This document shows positions 41,753 through 51,060 of a stretch of 51,571 nucleotides of DNA, one piece after another; position 1 is the stretch's first letter; each line of letters starts with the position of its first letter. A model generated the notes under the pieces. That model was given only the letters and a program-made list of their open reading frames with translations, made no database searches and was not told the origin of the DNA. The DNA is taken from the NCBI GenBank assembly GCA_017995215.1, contig JAGOJH010000007.1, forward strand, positions 1-51,571, written 5' to 3'. The position numbers and the translations under genes were made by a program. This DNA comes from Thermoclostridium sp. Lineage in GTDB: Bacteria; Bacillota; Clostridia; DSM-8532.

Positions 41753-44257
41753 TCAGCGAGGATTTTTCTTTAAAATCAGTACATTCACGGATAACGGTGC
41801 CGCATTAAATACAAACTCTCTGCCTGCGCCCATTCTGATCTCCTGTCTGTCACATACATGCTCCGGATCCGTGAGAGTGTTCTCTGCATCAGCTTCTCCT
41901 GTAAGATATTCCACCTTGTATTCTGACTCCACGTCACAGTCCAGGGTAATCTGAACATCATCTTCATTTTCAGAGAAATTGACAATTTTTATGATAACCT
42001 CTTCATCGGAATCCGTACATACAGAGCACATGGAAGGATAGTTCGGGAGTTCTACTGTCTGAATCAGTTCGTCGTTCAGATACAAATCAACCTCGGTATA
42101 TCTTAATACATAATGAACCTTATTAAATTCTCCATACCGCACGTTCACGCTGACCGGCTCAGCAACAGGCTCAAGCCTGAAGGCACCTCGCATAAGCGTA
42201 GCCTGACCATCCCTGAACATCCACCTTAACGGCTCAAGGTTAAATAGCATCCACTTATCCCTCGGGTTCGGGTTCATACGGTCATAGAAGCTGAAGGGCT
42301 TCGGTGCGCAAAGCATTCCTACACCGGTCTCCTGCCCTTTCTCCATATAGAGCTCCGCTTCAAATTCATATTCTCTTTTACCAACATCAGCATCGGTTCC
42401 GAGTGCTACTACCGAATTTACCTTAAATGGAGGTTTTTTGCGTGACATCTCATTGTCTTCGTCCTCGACCACCATTTTGCAGTCATCCGTATCAATAGCC
42501 TTACCGAAGATATTCTTATAGGGTTTTGCTTCGATTCCATTAAGCCTTGCGTTCCGGTATTTAGCTCCGAAATCACCGGTAATGATCGGAAGCCCGTGAA
42601 GCTCACGATAAATTTTCCCAACCTCCTCATCAGAAGCAATTACCTTCTCTCCCCGGTTCTTACTAAACAGCTTAAACACATAGTAGCTTGGAATGCCATA
42701 GCTTCTGTAATTGTCGTAAATCAGAAGATTTGGGTACCACGAGTAAAAATGTACATGCTCAAAGAGCGGGGCATATGAGCATAGCTTCACTTTATCCTGA
42801 TTGCGCTCGAACCCAACCATGAACATGGCCTCTGAGACAGCTGCACGAAGCTGTCCCTCGTACGTCTGGTTAACAGCAAACTCCCCGACAAAAACATCCG
42901 GCTTTGTACGGTCATAATCATCATAGATGCCAACCTTCTCAGCGTAGAACTCAGGCATGTTGTAGTAATGATCATCAACAATATCGCACTTCGTCCTCTC
43001 ACTGCGGTCATTGGAGAGGATGAGCATATCAGGGTATTTGTTAAGGACGGCCTTGCGAATCAGCTCATATCGGCTCTCATATTCAGGACCGCTGTTCTCG
43101 TTGCCTATCTCCAGATACTTAATGGAAAAAGGAGCCGGATGTCCCATACGTGCACGCAGACCGCCCCACCTGGAGTTGGCAGGTCCCATCGCATATTCCA
43201 GGGCATCAAGTGTATCCTGTGTGATATCCTCCATTTCCTTATCGTTAAAGTAATATGGACCGCGGCCCTGACAGGTCATGCCGCAGTTGCACACATAAAG
43301 AGCCTGTAGGTTCAGGTCCTCACAGAGCTGCAGATATTCATGAAACCCCAGTCCGTTGGTCGTGCGATAATGCCACAGGAGCCAGTGACTTGGGCGTTCC
43401 CACACCGGTCCGACTGTTTTCCTGAAGAACATCGCAGTCTCCATCGTGAAGCCTTCTACGATACACCCTCCCGGAAACCTCAGGAACGCAGGCTTCATCT
43501 CCTGAAGCTTCATAACCAGGTCCTTTCTGAGGCCATGATTCATAAATGTATCGGAAGGCATCAGCGACATAAATCCAAAAGTAACATCACCACCATCAGG
43601 AGCAGTAATCACGAACTCAGCCGTTCCTGTCGTTGCCGCAGAAGTAAGAACAGCGTCATACCTGGTCCATTCCGGGTTATTAACCTCAATCGAAGCTTTA
43701 GAAAGCTCCTGTTTCTCATAAGCCGAACCATCTGCTGTATTCACGTCCTCTACTAACTCTGTGCGTATAACAGATAATTCGAGCGTGACCCTTTCTGAAG
43801 CTTTTGCAAACATGTAAAAATGATAGCTTCTTCCCTCTTCCTGCGGAACTCCGGCATACCCGATATTCCTTATGCTTCCATTCTTACGAAAGCTGGCCTT
43901 CAGCGATACCTTCCGGTTGACATTCAGTGTATCTGTAGCATCAAGTTCTATCTCCGCGTTATCGCAGTACCAGGCAGGGACGGGTGTAGCTTTAAGCTTT
44001 CCCCTGGTGACCCAGTCGGTCATGCCCTCACCGTTGTTGAACTCGTCAATCCATCCGGTCGGAGAAACAAAGGTCTTTCCTGAATCCGGTGTTGTACAGC
44101 CCTCCGGGATCAGAGAATCCTCGAACGACCTGTTTCTGAGCATTTCCGGATATAAGCCTCCGTCTCCCGCGTGGCTGATGTCCTCAAAGAATATACCGTA
44201 TAAATCCGATGCAGTGTCAAAGCGTTTCTGTTCTGTTTTTACATGAATCCTGCTCAT
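41753..44257 (-). CDS. alpha-L-arabinofuranosidase, GH51 long form
   Basis: 834 residues. Residues 1-250 look like a carbohydrate-binding or lectin-like region (KTEQKRFDTASDLYGIFFED, GFMSLMPSDTF). The barrel follows: FLRFPGGCIVEG, the acid/base motif KYLEIGNENSGPEYE and the nucleophile motif KPDVFVGEFAV, then a C-terminal beta domain. There is no signal peptide, so it acts in the cytoplasm on imported arabino-oligosaccharides, or is released in some other way. ATG at 44257 follows AGAGGGAAAGATA; the ATG at 44326 lies in the IS remnant. Nearby there is no arabinose transport or regulator. Releases L-arabinose from arabinoxylan side chains by family. Confidence 0.9.
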   Translation of the reverse strand: MSRIHVKTEQKRFDTASDLYGIFFEDISHAGDGGLYPEMLRNRSFEDSLIPEGCTTPDSGKTFVSPTGWIDEFNNGEGMTDWVTRGKLKATPVPAWYCDNAEIELDATDTLNVNRKVSLKASFRKNGSIRNIGYAGVPQEEGRSYHFYMFAKASERVTLELSVIRTELVEDVNTADGSAYEKQELSKASIEVNNPEWTRYDAVLTSAATTGTAEFVITAPDGGDVTFGFMSLMPSDTFMNHGLRKDLVMKLQEMKPAFLRFPGGCIVEGFTMETAMFFRKTVGPVWERPSHWLLWHYRTTNGLGFHEYLQLCEDLNLQALYVCNCGMTCQGRGPYYFNDKEMEDITQDTLDALEYAMGPANSRWGGLRARMGHPAPFSIKYLEIGNENSGPEYESRYELIRKAVLNKYPDMLILSNDRSERTKCDIVDDHYYNMPEFYAEKVGIYDDYDRTKPDVFVGEFAVNQTYEGQLRAAVSEAMFMVGFERNQDKVKLCSYAPLFEHVHFYSWYPNLLIYDNYRSYGIPSYYVFKLFSKNRGEKVIASDEEVGKIYRELHGLPIITGDFGAKYRNARLNGIEAKPYKNIFGKAIDTDDCKMVVEDEDNEMSRKKPPFKVNSVVALGTDADVGKREYEFEAELYMEKGQETGVGMLCAPKPFSFYDRMNPNPRDKWMLFNLEPLRWMFRDGQATLMRGAFRLEPVAEPVSVNVRYGEFNKVHYVLRYTEVDLYLNDELIQTVELPNYPSMCSVCTDSDEEVIIKIVNFSENEDDVQITLDCDVESEYKVEYLTGEADAENTLTDPEHVCDRQEIRMGAGREFVFNAAPLSVNVLILKKNPR

Positions 44258-44269
44258 TATCTTTCCCTC

Positions 44270-44840
44270 TGTTCTAATATATTTTAAATGTTGTCTTCTT
44301 GTAAGGCTGGTATTGCTGTTTCTCAATGTATTTTCTTAATTCTAACAGTTTTTTATCGTTCTCCCGTGTCCTATATATTTTATCTGCTAAAACAGCTTCC
44401 GGATAGAATCTACGTTTTTCTTTATATCTCCTTTTCTGGTTCATGAAGAATATTAATGATCTCCTAAAGTTTCTCTCTGGCTTCATTCAATAATCTTGCA
44501 TCTGTAGGATATTGGATGTTAGCCGGTGTACAGGTTGCATCCAAAATTATCTTGCCGGATTTTTTACAATTAACACCTTCATCCTCCTCGGGCCCATCAT
44601 GGCTTCCCGAAGAACTTGGTGACCCCATCTGATTATTATCATCTTTGTTTTCATTTTTAATGGCAATAGCAGCTATTCTTTCGTTAACCTCACTAAGGAT
44701 ATCCGGGCTGAAACGTTTTTGTCCGCCAGGCAAGTCCCAGGTGTCGGGTTACCGATTCTTTGGTATACCCGAGGGCTTTCTGTTCTTGGATGCTTGAAAA
44801 CATCTGAAAATCCTCCAATCCAATATCCTCCTTTGGGATA
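44270..44840 (-). pseudogene. IS5/IS1182-like transposase remnant
   Basis: Three shifted pieces in order: ALGYTKESVTRHLGL; then GGQKRFSPDILSEVNERI and KIILDATCTPANIQYPTDAR followed by LLNEAREKL; then FYPEAVLADKIYRTREN. All are standard blocks of clostridial IS1182/IS5-type transposases, but the catalytic middle is deleted and the frame shifts at least twice. It lies directly upstream of the GH51 start. Confidence 0.75.
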
Positions 44841-44894
44841 AGATGGATAATATCTTATCACTTTTAGGAGTTGATCTCGGTAAAATTCTTACTT

Positions 44895-44964
44895 TTGTTG
44901 CCGAAATCCATGACATTTGATTGCCGAATTCTCTGACTTTTTGTTGCCGTAATCTATGACATTT
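44895..44964. repeat. three 22-24-bp direct repeats, like an IS21-family end
   Basis: TTGTTGCCGAAATCCATGAC, GATTGCCGAATTCTCTGAC and TTGTTGCCGTAATCTATGAC follow one another directly, each with TTGCCG...TGAC. Multiple short repeats of this kind (read as GTCATAGATT-CGGCAA on the other strand) mark IS21-type termini, where they bind transposase. No istA or istB is present in the window, so only an end is left. Confidence 0.55.
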
Positions 44965-44997
44965 CGACTTACTCCATGTTTCAACATAACAAAAAAT

Positions 44998-45435
44998 TTA
45001 CTTCAAATCAAATGCTTCTAATACTTTTCTTCCCAATTCACTAACTTGAGTATTTATAGGAAGCATTAACGTATACTTATCAACTTCGTCCTTATCCAAC
45101 CCAAAAGAATTGTCTTTTTTTCTTGGTTGTTTTGATACTCTATAATACTCCTCAGTCAATACAACACTAACAAGCTGATACTTTTTAGCAAATGCAGACC
45201 AGCTTTTTATTCCTGTAGCTAATTCAAATACCTTCTGATTCTTATCTTCCGGAACATTCTCTCTGCTTATAGATAACAAATTATTGATATATGTCCCCAG
45301 TTCCTCATAAGAATATCCTGATTCCAATTTAACAAATTTGTTAGAAAATCTTCCTGGTCCTCCATTCTCTCTCCAAAGTGGTATAAGTAATAAGTTTCTT
45401 TTGGAATCCATGAAAACATCTCCGAATGATAACAT
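44998..45435 (-). CDS. hypothetical protein (immunity-like)
   Basis: 145 residues, AT-rich. GYSYEELGTYINNLLSISRE and IKSWSAFAKKYQLVSVVLTE with a C-terminal SELGRKVLEAF recall contact-dependent inhibition immunity proteins (DUF1436-like), though I recognise this only weakly. No CdiA-type toxin is near. ATG at 45435 has GGAGG 5 bases upstream. Confidence 0.5.
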   Translation of the reverse strand: MLSFGDVFMDSKRNLLLIPLWRENGGPGRFSNKFVKLESGYSYEELGTYINNLLSISRENVPEDKNQKVFELATGIKSWSAFAKKYQLVSVVLTEEYYRVSKQPRKKDNSFGLDKDEVDKYTLMLPINTQVSELGRKVLEAFDLK

Positions 45436-45599
45436 TAAAACCTCCAAACATACTCACAATCATCATTGACCTGTAACAATCCTAATAATTATTTCGATTG
45501 GATTTTGCAAGTTTGATGCATATGCTTTTACTGCTTCAATACCTTGCATTTGTTGAAATGAAATATTTACATTTGGAATAACAACTTCTGGCGCTTCTC

Positions 45600-45616
45600 G
45601 AACCGTCCCCTTGACA
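45600..45616 (+). repeat. interspersed repeat copy 3
   Basis: GAACCGTCCCCTTGACA again, just beyond the MerR gene's stop; same orientation as copy 1 and same preceding CTTCTC/TCTC bases. Confidence 0.6.
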
Positions 45617-45631
45617 GCGTCTTCATTTTTA

Positions 45632-46102
45632 TCATAGCCACAGGATTTCTGCGAAAAACTGTTCCAGTTTCAGATTTTCAAGGCACGCGATACGTGAAAG
45701 CTTTAAGGCACGTTCCTGCTCGCTCCCTTCGGGATCCCTGTCATGCCGCTGCCCGAATTCCTCTACAGCGCCGATGATGCGTTCCATGTTTTCAATATTG
45801 TATGTGATAATATCCATCTGGCTTTGATAATTTCGGATTTTTTCCCTGAGTAACGCCACAAGCTTTTCAGGATCCAGTTGATCGTCAAAAATTGATTTGA
45901 TCTCCGCAAGTGACAGACCGAGCCTTTTAAAGCCCAGTATTGTGTTAAGCGTGTAAATCTGATCGGGGGAATAATAACGGTAGCCGGTGCCCTCATCGCA
46001 GTATTCGGGCTGAAACAACCCCATTTTGTCATACAGATGCAGCGCTCTGACCGATATATCAAACATTTCGGCGATCTCACCAATTCTGAAATAGGTTTCC
46101 AT
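45632..46102 (-). CDS. MerR family transcriptional regulator
   Basis: 156 residues. N-terminal MerR helix-turn-helix with wing: YFRIGEIAEMFDISVRALHL, YDKMGLFQPEY, GYRYYSPDQIYTLNTILGFK and the GLSLAEIKSIFDD hinge. A long coiled-coil follows (70-125). The C-terminal segment has one Cys (IACLENL) and no clear metal ligand set. Transcribed after the mutS pair, 129 bases away. Target unknown. Confidence 0.92.
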   Translation of the reverse strand: METYFRIGEIAEMFDISVRALHLYDKMGLFQPEYCDEGTGYRYYSPDQIYTLNTILGFKRLGLSLAEIKSIFDDQLDPEKLVALLREKIRNYQSQMDIITYNIENMERIIGAVEEFGQRHDRDPEGSEQERALKLSRIACLENLKLEQFFAEILWL

Positions 46103-46231
46103 GCCATCACCTCTGAATGAATTCGAACTTAAAAATGAACGAAGAGGCCTGCGATTTCCGAACGCGCTGCGAATCGATCCGACGCCGGAAGTCTATTTTT
46201 GTACAACTAACTTACTCCATTATACACAACT

Positions 46232-47734
46232 TCAGCCCGCAATCATACTGTTGAACAGATCTTCGCCATAGCTTGTACTGAGTGGTTCACCCTCCTGAAT
46301 CAAGAAGGAACGGCTTGCGTCGCTGTTTCTTCCCGCACGAAGGAACAGCGTGCTTTCCCATTGCTCATCATAAGCAGCCCGGGCGAAATCATACAGGTGC
46401 GTGACGAACAGGATCCTCATGCCTGCTTCTGTTAAGGCGGTGGTGATATCACGGGCGATTTTGGAGCCCTCCCTTTCAGTGGTGGAAGCGAAGGATTCAT
46501 TCATAAGTAACAGCGAAGAAGGCGTGATATCCTTGGTGGTGCGTTCCATTCTGACCAGCTCTTCATCGAGCTTGCCGCTGTTCATGCGAATGTCTTCCTC
46601 CCTTGTAAAGTGCGTAAAAAGCCTGTCACATAAACCTGATTGAAAGCTTTCTGCCGCAACGAACATTCCACATTGCATCATCAGCTGTGCCTGACCGATG
46701 CTGCGCAGCCAGGTGGATTTTCCTCCCTGATTTGCCCCGGTGATCACAATCAGCTTTTTCGCTGTGGCATTCAGATCATTTTGTACAGGTGTTTTTCTTT
46801 CGTTTAGTGCCAGGCTGAGATCATACAAACCCTGAAAGCAGAGCTGCTTTTCTCCGAGGGTAACGGGATGGGGAAAGGAAAAGGGGACACCCATTTCCAC
46901 GAGCGTCTGGTAAAGATGAACACAGCCATCATAAAAGCCGGTTTCAAACTGTAATGTTTCGAAGAAGCGCAACAAAGTCGAGGTGTAATGATTGACAAGC
47001 CGCAGGATCTTGATTAAGCCGGCATCTTCAATCTCTCTTGCTGCCGCGGCAAGGGAATAATTACTCAGCTCGATTTCATTCCACTGCGTTCCTTTGGCTG
47101 GCTTCCGGGTTTTGAGCTGATCCGTCCGCGACATATCCCTTAAGACATAATCTGATCCTTTCAGCCCCTTGCCCGGCTTTACGCCGAGAACCAGCCTCCC
47201 GCCCTCGCCAAGATAATTTAGATCAGCGATGTTCTTTTGAACACGGGGGAAGAAGGAGTCCGGGAAGGTCTTTTGAATTCTGCCGCAGAAAGATACAAGA
47301 CCTGTGGACTGAAAGCTTTTCTCCAGCGGAAGCACCAGGTTTTTAAGCTTTTCAGCCCTTTGGACCAAAAGCTCCAATAAGCCGACCGATTTGAATACCC
47401 TGACGGATACAGGGACAACGCGGGCATAATTGGGTTGGGTATATTCCCGGTAACGAATGGCATCGTTAACGGCACTTGCCGCAATCTCATAAATTTCGCG
47501 AATCGCAGCGGGGTTTTTAATGAAATCTTTTAAAATCTCCTGACGGTACACAATCGTACCGATATCGCCTACCCCTGATAGAATCACGCTTTTGACAGTA
47601 TCGTATAAAAAAGAATTGTTCTGTGACATCTTCGCAAGCAGAACCTCCAGGTTCAGATCCTGAAGAATTTCCTTTTCATTCGCTGCGGGCTTAGGCCTTT
47701 TTTCTTCATTTTCATATAGCAAATGAACCTTCAT
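46232..47734 (-). CDS. MutS-related ATPase, second of a tandem pair
   Basis: 500 residues. The core and lever region is followed by the MutS ATPase: Walker A ITGANQGGKSTWLRSIGQ (about 315), Walker B SLLLMNESFASTT and a final SFLIQEGEPLSTSYGEDLF. The N-terminal mismatch-reading and connector domains of MutS1 are absent. The ATG at 47734 overlaps the previous gene by 23 bases with AAGGAG 10 bases upstream. Together the genes resemble the paired MutS7/MutS8 types reported in family surveys, recalled not searched. Role unknown. Confidence 0.85.
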   Translation of the reverse strand: MKVHLLYENEEKRPKPAANEKEILQDLNLEVLLAKMSQNNSFLYDTVKSVILSGVGDIGTIVYRQEILKDFIKNPAAIREIYEIAASAVNDAIRYREYTQPNYARVVPVSVRVFKSVGLLELLVQRAEKLKNLVLPLEKSFQSTGLVSFCGRIQKTFPDSFFPRVQKNIADLNYLGEGGRLVLGVKPGKGLKGSDYVLRDMSRTDQLKTRKPAKGTQWNEIELSNYSLAAAAREIEDAGLIKILRLVNHYTSTLLRFFETLQFETGFYDGCVHLYQTLVEMGVPFSFPHPVTLGEKQLCFQGLYDLSLALNERKTPVQNDLNATAKKLIVITGANQGGKSTWLRSIGQAQLMMQCGMFVAAESFQSGLCDRLFTHFTREEDIRMNSGKLDEELVRMERTTKDITPSSLLLMNESFASTTEREGSKIARDITTALTEAGMRILFVTHLYDFARAAYDEQWESTLFLRAGRNSDASRSFLIQEGEPLSTSYGEDLFNSMIAG

Positions 47735-49259
47735 GCTTGATCCGCTCCTTGATCTCCTGATAGGTGAGGTGATACTTTTCAGCGATGGTATTGGCATAGG
47801 CGCGTCCGTCCGGACGCTGCCTTCGAATGTGGTAGGTGCGCTTCACCGCGCTTTCGGCTTCATCCACCTGCGCTGTCATGCTTACTGTTTCCGGACTGAT
47901 TTCCGCCAGCTCATGAATATGTGTAATGTACAATACAACGCAGTCCTTTGCGAGAAAAGCCTCCAATACTCTCTTTCCCATGGTATAGGCATCCAGCGAG
48001 GTCGTTGAGGAAAAAAGCTCGTTGATGATAAGCATGCTGCTGCTTGTGCATTGCTTAAGAATCGCTTTCATCCGGACAATATCATCCTTCAGCCGGCCGG
48101 TATTCGCTTCGGGGTTCTCCTCACGGGAAAAGTGTGTGAAAAAACGATCGGAAAGAAACAGCTCTGCGCTCCGGGCAGGAACAGGGCAGCCGAGCCCGGC
48201 AAGAAAAAGTGTTTGCCCGAAAGCTCTGGCAAAGGTAGTCTTACCGCCCTGATTCGGGCCACTTAGCACAAAAATGCGTTCGCTCCCTGTCAGCTCATAG
48301 TCATTGGCAATGACTGCATCAGCATGCTGTACCTTGCCGGCTAAAGACAGATCATATCCACAGGTAACCTTCAGCTGTTTCCCTTGTGCGAAATGCGGAA
48401 TGCAGAATTGGAAACCCTTTTTCTCCAGATCGGAGATATAGCTCAGAATGCTCAGATAAAACTGAAGTTCACGCTCAAAGACTGAAACGGCTTCATGTAA
48501 AAAACCATTATGCCGGGCAGCAAAGAGTTCAAGGTGTTCAAAGCTTTTCGGATGCATCTTCATCAGGATTTCCGCCATTTTGGTTTCCAGCACGCACATT
48601 TCGAGATTTGAAAACAGGTGAATTTCATCATCGCATACAGGGCTGGAAAAGCTCTCAAAGGTTCTTAGCAGCTCTGCGGTAAAATCCATTTGACTGAGGT
48701 CGGGTAAGATGCTGACCTTATTGGTCTCAACCTCAATCGCATAATGAATGGAGTCGAATTCCTGAAGCACGGCGGTGGTTTCAGCTTCCAGCAATGCAAA
48801 GGCCTCTGACTGAATATATCCTGATAACCAGCTATAAAACAGCTTCAGCCCTTTTGAGGCATACTCCGACTGCGCCAGATACTGCTTCAGACTTTGGAGC
48901 ACCTCGCAGTAAAGACAGGCGGCATCAAGCAGCCACTTCCTCCGCTGATGCTGATTGTGAACGTCGCAGCTGAACTGAAGATACTCGTGAACCTTTCGCA
49001 TGCCCTGGGAGAAAGCGGTCATATGCTCGAGAAGTTCCATGCTCTGAAGATCCTGCAGGACCTCCTGGCGGTAGCGGATAGCAGATATACTCGTGAGCGG
49101 TTGATAAAAGAAAGGCTCCAATTGATACTCTTCGCTTCCATCAACAATTCTGCTGACGATTTGATCCAGATTCAGATCACTGAAAAAATCCGGTTGAATG
49201 CTGCATTCAACTACGGGCTTATCCTCAGGAGTTTCATATAGAATGCTGAAAAAACACAT
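47712..49259 (-). CDS. MutS-related ATPase, first of a tandem pair
   Basis: 515 residues. Same layout as its partner: helical core (IRYRQEVLQDLQSMELLEHM) and an ATPase with Walker A LSGPNQGGKTTFARAFGQTL and Walker B SMLIINELFSSTT, then VVLYITHIHELAEI. Lacks the mismatch-binding domain. ATG at 49259 is chosen for GGAGG 7 bases upstream; the longer ATG at 49433 overlaps DUF3795. It is 14 bases downstream of DUF3795, so a three-gene operon. Confidence 0.85.
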   Translation of the reverse strand: MCFFSILYETPEDKPVVECSIQPDFFSDLNLDQIVSRIVDGSEEYQLEPFFYQPLTSISAIRYRQEVLQDLQSMELLEHMTAFSQGMRKVHEYLQFSCDVHNQHQRRKWLLDAACLYCEVLQSLKQYLAQSEYASKGLKLFYSWLSGYIQSEAFALLEAETTAVLQEFDSIHYAIEVETNKVSILPDLSQMDFTAELLRTFESFSSPVCDDEIHLFSNLEMCVLETKMAEILMKMHPKSFEHLELFAARHNGFLHEAVSVFERELQFYLSILSYISDLEKKGFQFCIPHFAQGKQLKVTCGYDLSLAGKVQHADAVIANDYELTGSERIFVLSGPNQGGKTTFARAFGQTLFLAGLGCPVPARSAELFLSDRFFTHFSREENPEANTGRLKDDIVRMKAILKQCTSSSMLIINELFSSTTSLDAYTMGKRVLEAFLAKDCVVLYITHIHELAEISPETVSMTAQVDEAESAVKRTYHIRRQRPDGRAYANTIAEKYHLTYQEIKERIKHEGSFAI

Positions 49260-49273
49260 CGCAGTACCTCCAT

Positions 49274-49846
49274 TTACTTTTTCTTTGCCCCGGGTCCCAC
49301 GGTGAAGCTTGATTTCAGTAGCATGGCCTGTAGCGGCGAGAAACGGTAGGTTCTGCCCTTCAGCTTTGTTCCGCATTGAATACAGCGGGTACTGTACCAC
49401 GAGAAGGTCGCTTTGCATTGTGGGCATTGCCAACGTTTTTTTTGTTCAGTGATCCATTGTTCGGTTCCGATTTTTTGGATTTGCGCCATGTTCGGCTGGT
49501 TTTCCTTCAAATGGGGCAAAACAGCCTGAGCCTGTTGGCTGTTGCCGTGAAGAGCACAGGGGTAGTCACTGCATTCACTGCAATGTTCAATCTGTTTGCT
49601 TTGGGCACATTCCCTGATCTTGCAGAAGGCGCAGTTCACAAACAGTGAATCCGACTTGCATCCGTTGCAATGAATGGCGCGGGATTGGGCAGAAATGTCA
49701 TTGCCAATAGCCGAATGATACTTTTGGATTGTCTTTTCATCCCAGAAGGAAGATAGCTTGTGTTTTTTGCCGGTTTTATAGGCCTGCATTATATCACAGG
49801 CGTCACAGTAAATACCGCAATAGGAATCACAATTGAAGTTCTCCAT
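49274..49846 (-). CDS. DUF3795 cysteine-rich protein
   Basis: 190 residues. YCGIYCDACDIMQAY, IHCNGCKSDSLFVNCAFCKI, EHCSECSDYPC give the Cys pattern of DUF3795. The C-terminus has an extra zinc ribbon (WQCPQCKATFSWY, CIQCGTK). Likely binds metal. First gene of the operon with the mutS pair; GAGGTG precedes the ATG. Function unknown for the family. Confidence 0.88.
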   Translation of the reverse strand: MENFNCDSYCGIYCDACDIMQAYKTGKKHKLSSFWDEKTIQKYHSAIGNDISAQSRAIHCNGCKSDSLFVNCAFCKIRECAQSKQIEHCSECSDYPCALHGNSQQAQAVLPHLKENQPNMAQIQKIGTEQWITEQKKRWQCPQCKATFSWYSTRCIQCGTKLKGRTYRFSPLQAMLLKSSFTVGPGAKKK

Positions 49847-49958
49847 AACCCACCTCAGTTTAAAAGATGATTTCTGAATTTGCGCAATCAGAGTGATTAA
49901 GCTGAGAATAAACCATGACGCAGGTGTAGAGTCAAGAAAAATTTATAAATGTTTATAA

Positions 49959-50183
49959 AAGGCTGAGCACTTTGAAGATGTGAACCTGTTCCCGGGTCAT
50001 ATTGCCTGTGACAGCGAATCACAATCTGAAATCGTACTGCCCATGCTTCTTGACGGAAAACTGCTTGGTGTGCTTGATATAGACAGTCCGGTGAAAGCCA
50101 GGTTTAACCAGGAGGATGCTGAGGGCTTAACCTGATTCATCAATATATTGCTTCAAAAACTAAAATGGCTCGAGAGCTTTTAA
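49959..50183 (+). pseudogene. free methionine-R-sulfoxide reductase (GAF) fragment
   Basis: The plus frame reads HFEDVNLFPGHIACDSESQS then EIVLPMLLDGKLLGVLDIDS, a TGA at 50133 and FINILLQKLKWLESF to a TAA. FPGHIACD...SEIV.P...DGKL.GVLDIDSP is diagnostic of fRMsr/YebR GAF proteins. The N-terminal half is absent and there is a nonsense codon. Confidence 0.75.
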
Positions 50184-50278
50184 GCCTCTGTTTTCATTTT
50201 AATACCCAATAGTCGGAAAATGCTTGTTGAAGTGTTTATGATGGTCATCCACCGTTATAGCATTCTCTAGCTTTGAAC

Positions 50279-50307
50279 TTGACGATATCCAAATTAAGGG
50301 ATACTAT
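50279..50307 (+). promoter_or_regulatory. candidate promoter upstream of the last GNAT gene
   Basis: TTGACG, 17 bases, TACTAT. Starts a leader of about 180 bases before the ATG at 50492. Confidence 0.45.
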
Positions 50308-50362
50308 AAAGTAAATATACGACATACGTCGCAGATCACACCACTGTAGGTGATTAATGCGA

Positions 50363-50444
50363 AACAATGTCGTGAAAAAGAAGTTATCGGAAACCGGGTG
50401 CAAGGAATGCCGCATCCTGCGGCAAAATGGCAGAACACATTGTT
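50363..50444 (+). other. possible structured leader of the GNAT gene
   Basis: AACAATGT (50363-50370) pairs perfectly with ACATTGTT (50437-50444). Inside are CGG-AAA-CCG and TGCCGC-ATCCT-GCGGCA hairpins. The fold matches no riboswitch I know. Confidence 0.4.
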
Positions 50445-50491
50445 GAAGTAAAGCATTCTGCAAAATAAATAATAGATAAGGGATGAGTTTT

Positions 50492-50998
50492 ATGTATAAA
50501 ATTCGATATGCCGAAAGTAGTGATGCTAAAGTACTGGGGGAAATTCACTCCAGGTCTTGGAAAATAGCTTATAAAAATATAGTCCCGAACACAATATTGG
50601 ATAGTATAAATGCCGATAATCGACAGAAATATTTCGAGAAGGCATTATCAGAAAAATTTGAAAAAGATGCACTAATATACGTAGATAACAAAGCGGTTGG
50701 CTTAATGGGTATTGGAAAATGTAGAGATAAAGATCAAGATATCACTTGTGGCGAAATTTGGGGTATCTATCTATTACCAGAATATTGGAATAAGGGAATA
50801 GGTACATACTTTATTAATTGGGGACTTAATGAACTGAAAAACATAAATTATAAGAAGGTCACACTATGGGTGCTTGAACGAAATCTCAATGCAAGAAGAT
50901 TCTATGAAAAAATTGGATTTAGGCATGACGGTACAGTAAAAGAAATATTACTTGGAAAAAAATTGAACGAATACCTTTATGAAATAGTTATAGAGTAG
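50492..50998 (+). CDS. GNAT family N-acetyltransferase
   Basis: 168 residues. IRYAESSDAKVLGEIHSRSW, then CGEIWGIYLLPEYWNKGIGT (acetyl-CoA loop, W-N-K-G-I-G) and ARRFYEKIGFRHDGT. Close in look to aminoglycoside/ribosomal-protein acetyltransferase relatives, though substrate is unknown. ATG at 50492 is preferred over 50483 because AAGGG is 10 bases upstream. Very AT-rich in contrast to the GC-rich inverted repeats that follow. Confidence 0.9.
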   Translation: MYKIRYAESSDAKVLGEIHSRSWKIAYKNIVPNTILDSINADNRQKYFEKALSEKFEKDALIYVDNKAVGLMGIGKCRDKDQDITCGEIWGIYLLPEYWNKGIGTYFINWGLNELKNINYKKVTLWVLERNLNARRFYEKIGFRHDGTVKEILLGKKLNEYLYEIVIE

Positions 50999-51060
50999 TG
51001 ATTATGAATTTTTATGGAGCAACATCCTGTTTCCCTCTGAATAACGGGGCACCCGGCATC

